Source: Morinoia aosen
Lineage: Eukaryota > Arthropoda > Malacostraca > Amphipoda > Talitridae
Length of the DNA: 64,000 nt
Assembly (NCBI GenBank): GCA_030386875.1
Contig: CM059562.1
Location: 70,988,201 to 71,052,200 of the forward strand
Reading direction: 5' to 3'
Shown here: positions 60,754 through 64,000 of the stretch, piece after piece
Layout of the letters: the number at the start of each line of letters is the position of its first letter
Position numbering within the stretch: the stretch's first letter is position 1
Position numbers and translations under genes: made by a program
Notes under the pieces: model-generated
Databases searched by the model: none
The model's input: the letters and a program-made list of their open reading frames with translations, nothing else
Told to the model about the DNA's origin: nothing

Positions 60754-61064
60754 AACCATGTGTGGGCCCGAGCTAAAGGTTAGGTAGGCTTCCTTTTTGT
60801 TGTAATAAAATTGGTTTTTGTTTTGTTACGGACCATCTTTTTTTTCGGTTCACTGCTGTCCTGTTTTTCAGCACCTACTACTTTCTTCTTCAACTTTTTT
60901 CTTGTTTCATGAACTTCTTTCCTAGCTTACTGTTTCTGTGCACCTTGTGCATAGATTCCACGTTCCCTCAACTCCATACTAAATGGGGCCTTCCTTTTTC
61001 CTCTCTTGAAACATCTTTGTCGTGGTTAAGGGAGGCTAAAACTTTCTTAAATAATAATAATAAT
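60754..61064 (+). repeat. 5'-truncated SINE-A with AAT tail
   Basis: Begins in the body near 'tgtgggcccgagctaaagg' without the head, ends CTAAAACTTTCTTAAATAATAATAATAAT. The flanks carry CCTGGAATTTACT at 60741-60753 and 61065-61077, identical over 13 bp. The same AAT-tailed subtype as 37456-38029, but with only about five triplets. Confidence 0.92.
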
Positions 61065-61077
61065 CCTGGAATTTACT

Positions 61078-62570
61078 TTATTTTTTTAACTTATAAGAAC
61101 AGGGCGCCACATAAACTTAGTGGTTCATTGTTTTACTGTACTATCTGTTTAATGAAGTGGAGTGCCGTTCAATTTCGCGTTTCTTTAACATCCTTTTTCC
61201 ACTTCAAGCTACATGCGGCAGTTCCTAACGACTTAATAAGTTGAAGCTCGCTTGAAAATAATTCTGCGCTGCGCAGCTCATCGCTACTCGCTCAGAAGTT
61301 GGCGTAACTTACAAAGCGGTGCCGTCTAATCAAATATAAGGTCGTTTTCTCCTGTCGCTTGTCAGTTTTTGTGAGACGTGGACGCACTGCCATGCGGCGC
61401 TTTTACTTCCCTGATACGAATGCGTGATGCTACCTGACTCGTTCTAATAGCTCCTCGAAAGTTACGCCCTCGTATGGGGAATGTTTCCCGCGTCGAAGTG
61501 TGTACTCTCATGAAGGTGAGCTTGGAAAGGTCTTTCCTTCCACTCATCTTGGGGACTTGTGCTCCAACAAAGGAACGCATGAATTCTGAACTTTAATCCT
61601 AAGTGGCGCGGTTGGTAGCAGATAATGTCTATTCTTATCGGCACATATTACGGACTTGGCATTCCTCGAGAGCCCAGTTTCAGAAGCTTATCGTAGATCT
61701 GAAACACTTGTTGCTGGAAGCTTCAGGTTTAGAATTGTGTTGATGTTACATTTCTTATTTTAACCATTTGAGCCTATTTTATTTTCCTATTTCTCTTTCC
61801 TTTTAACTTCTCACACCTATTCTCATTAACCTCAAAGTCTGTTAGAACAGTTCCATTAGCAATAACATATTTAGTCGGCTTAGTTAGTCGGTCACTAGTC
61901 GTTTTTTTCTCAGAGTCCGTCCTGCAATAGCTTTTTCTCGGCTTGAGTCATCTTTCTCATATTTCGTGATGTACTACTCTACATGTTCTAAATTTTGTAA
62001 GATTTAGAATGTAATTTTGCAACTCATTCCTCAGCAATTCGATGTTTAAACACTTCTTTCGATGTCTCCCTTGCTTCCACTGGTTCTGGTTACACACGTT
62101 ACGTTCACAACAATTCATTTTTTTTGTTTCCATAAACTCTACAAAGTATTCAGCGTATCTAAAAACAGCATCTAAACACCTGAAATAAGTAATAGAAATG
62201 CACCATGCCTTTGATTCCACTTAAAAATTCAGATTTCGTCGTTAGTTTGAAAAACATGTTTTATATCTAAGCACTTGAAATACGTAATATAAATAAACCA
62301 TATCTTTAATTCCGCCTAATAAATTCAGACTTGTTCTCAAGTTTGAAAAACCTGTTCAACATGCTAAGAAACCAACCCTTACTCAATATTGGTATTTTCT
62401 ACACTGCTCCGTATTTCCTGGAGCAATTAGCAGTAGAGAAAGTCCCTCTTTCTCGCTAAAGGGAAGGGAAGGTTTTTCTTCTTGGTAGCTCTTGATCGTC
62501 TCTTGGCGATCTCTACATTTTTATTCAATTCGTATTGGAACAATGAACCTTGTCTTTTGCATATGTTGCT
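61078..62570. other. Unannotated stretch
   Basis: Nothing recognised. Confidence 0.5.
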
Positions 62571-62915
62571 TCCCCCCAAGGGGATACAACTATTGTATCT
62601 CAGGGGATCAGCGCTTACGATTAAAAAATGTGTGAAGCCGAGCTGAAGGCCTTTTTTTTATTGAAATAGAATAGATTTTAGTTTTGAAAGTTTTTTCGGT
62701 TCACCGGTCTATATTTTCAACTTTAATCGTATTTCATGGCTTACATCCCAACTTACTGTTTCTATGCGCTAGGGATCTAGGGACACATTTCGTGCATAGA
62801 TTTAGCATTCCCTAAACTCCATACCTAAATGGTGCCTTCATCCTTCCCTTCTTTGAAATAATTCTTTGTTGGTGTTAGGGAAGCTTAAACTAACCTTTCT
62901 AATCTAATTTAATAT
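62571..62915 (+). repeat. SINE-A copy, near full length
   Basis: Head CCCCCCAAGGGGATACAACT, hairpin GATACAA/TTGTATC, body and long linker with 'gggacacatttcgtgcatag', ending 'gcttaaactaacctttctaatctaattt'. No clear duplication. Confidence 0.85.
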
Positions 62916-64000
62916 TTGCCTCTGTTGCTGAACTCTATATACTTCAGGAAAAAACTTTTGCACTCTACGTATGGGTCCAGACTGTGAAGCTGCCAAGTTC
63001 TCTCGCTTCTGTGGTTTTGTTTTTACTTTATTTCGCAGGAAACTAATTTATTCTCTTGAAGTAACGGCACAATGGCACGAAGGAATGGAGTTCACCAAGA
63101 CCCGATTTGTAGCTCAAGTGGCACATATACCCTGCATGAATGCACTTAGCCCCGATCGAAAACCAGTGGCCGATGTGCCAGTCGCGTAAAATAGACCATC
63201 TACGTTTCCGTTACGTTTTTTTTTTTGTGGCTCCACGTTCTCGTAAATCTCTTCCCTTGTGTACGCTACATCGATTCAGTAGGCGTCAACAAAATGCACT
63301 AGCAAAGCTAACTTATATACATTTAGGTGGATTTATAAAATGATTTCTAACTATTTTGCGCTAGAACAGAAAATTTATGATCACGAAATGTCAGCCCAAC
63401 AGACAACCTCATCGAAAGTGCAGGAGCGCATTGACGGTTAACAATGTCACCGGTGGTACTGTTCTTGGACTCAACTTTTTATGACCTTCACTTGTTGCTG
63501 CCCCACACCAAACAGTCGTACCTTCAAAAGCACTTGTCCAAATTTGGCAGCAAATCTTTATTCCTATTTCTTCCTAGCGCATGGAATTAGTCATCAGAAT
63601 TCCATTGGACCTCTTCCTTTGTTTGGTAGTTTGGTTTCGTTCGGATTAATTGAGAATAAAAAATTGTGAACAGTGAGACATAGTGATGAACACTTGTGAC
63701 ATGCAGTTTTGATTTTTTCTTTTGAAAATTAGATGCATTTTGTGTCACATCCAGGCGAGTATTTACTCTGAACTATGACCTGGGTAATGCTGAGTAATCC
63801 AATGTGACCGAAACACGATTGGTATCCGTGAATACAAATCCCATGAGTATTGTGAATTATGAAATTCATCAGCCCGTGGTAACAGATCTTCAAATTGTTG
63901 ATTTAATTATAAATACCTCTGTTTGATTCTTGAGTGTTTGACGTTACATCGTTGAAGCTAATCAAGGGAGTCCTATGTATAGGTCATTGATTGAAGCAAA
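62916..64000. other. Unannotated stretch to window end
   Basis: Open frames of 62-72 codons only, no recognised repeat or gene. Confidence 0.5.

Overview
The window looks like non-coding nuclear DNA from an animal with a large, repeat-rich genome. I think an arthropod, probably an insect, because of the DNA transposon types present (piggyBac-like, mariner and hAT-like ends), but this is inference and no gene confirms it. I found no host protein-coding gene, rRNA or intact tRNA that I can defend. The long open frames lie in tandem repeats; the others are short, unrecognised and often overlap frames on the opposite strand. The best description is a 64-kb gene desert or the inside of one or more very long introns, filled with layers of mobile elements and tandem repeats.

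The dominant element is an unnamed short retroposon, called SINE-A here. It is about 360 bp, with a hairpin-rich head starting CCCCTCAGGGGGATAC, a T-rich body holding AATAAA and a splice-acceptor-like TTTTTCAG, and a short-tandem-repeat tail (TAATC, AATC or AAT). I count about 22 full, truncated or nested copies between 588 and 62915, and every one I found is on the + strand. Many are flanked by target-site duplications of 8 to 14 bp. One 5'-truncated copy (37456-38029) has a tail that has grown into about 450 bp of almost pure AAT.

DNA transposons, region by region: piggyBac-like TTAA elements at 5909-6137, 22925-23161, 27468-27697, 30169-31016, 35447-35711 and 41015-41244. A large element with hAT-type ends runs from 10877 to 16865, with an 8-bp duplication GTATTAAC on both sides, perfect 17-bp inverted ends and matching 42-bp subterminal arrays. 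It carries a mariner-type remnant with a broken transposase tail (12721-13347), a long-inverted-repeat element (14595-15367) and two inverted copies of an unclassified repeat (repeat B). A third repeat B copy at about 31354-31960 is split by a SINE-A insertion.

Tandem repeats: 18-bp array (22073-22384), very diverged 16-bp array (23363-23586), three 117-bp units (28194-28542), AAT tract (37579-38029), and a block at 50240-53981 that ends in about 144 copies of a 20-bp unit without one insertion or deletion. The remaining stretches, listed below, are AT-rich and hold nothing I recognise.

How the parts relate: the history is one of insertion into insertion. SINE-A copies sit inside or on the tails of older SINE-A copies and inside repeat B, and older elements ride inside the hAT-like element. 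The one-sided orientation of SINE-A, which carries a polyadenylation hexamer and an acceptor-like site, would fit an intron of a gene transcribed from the - strand.
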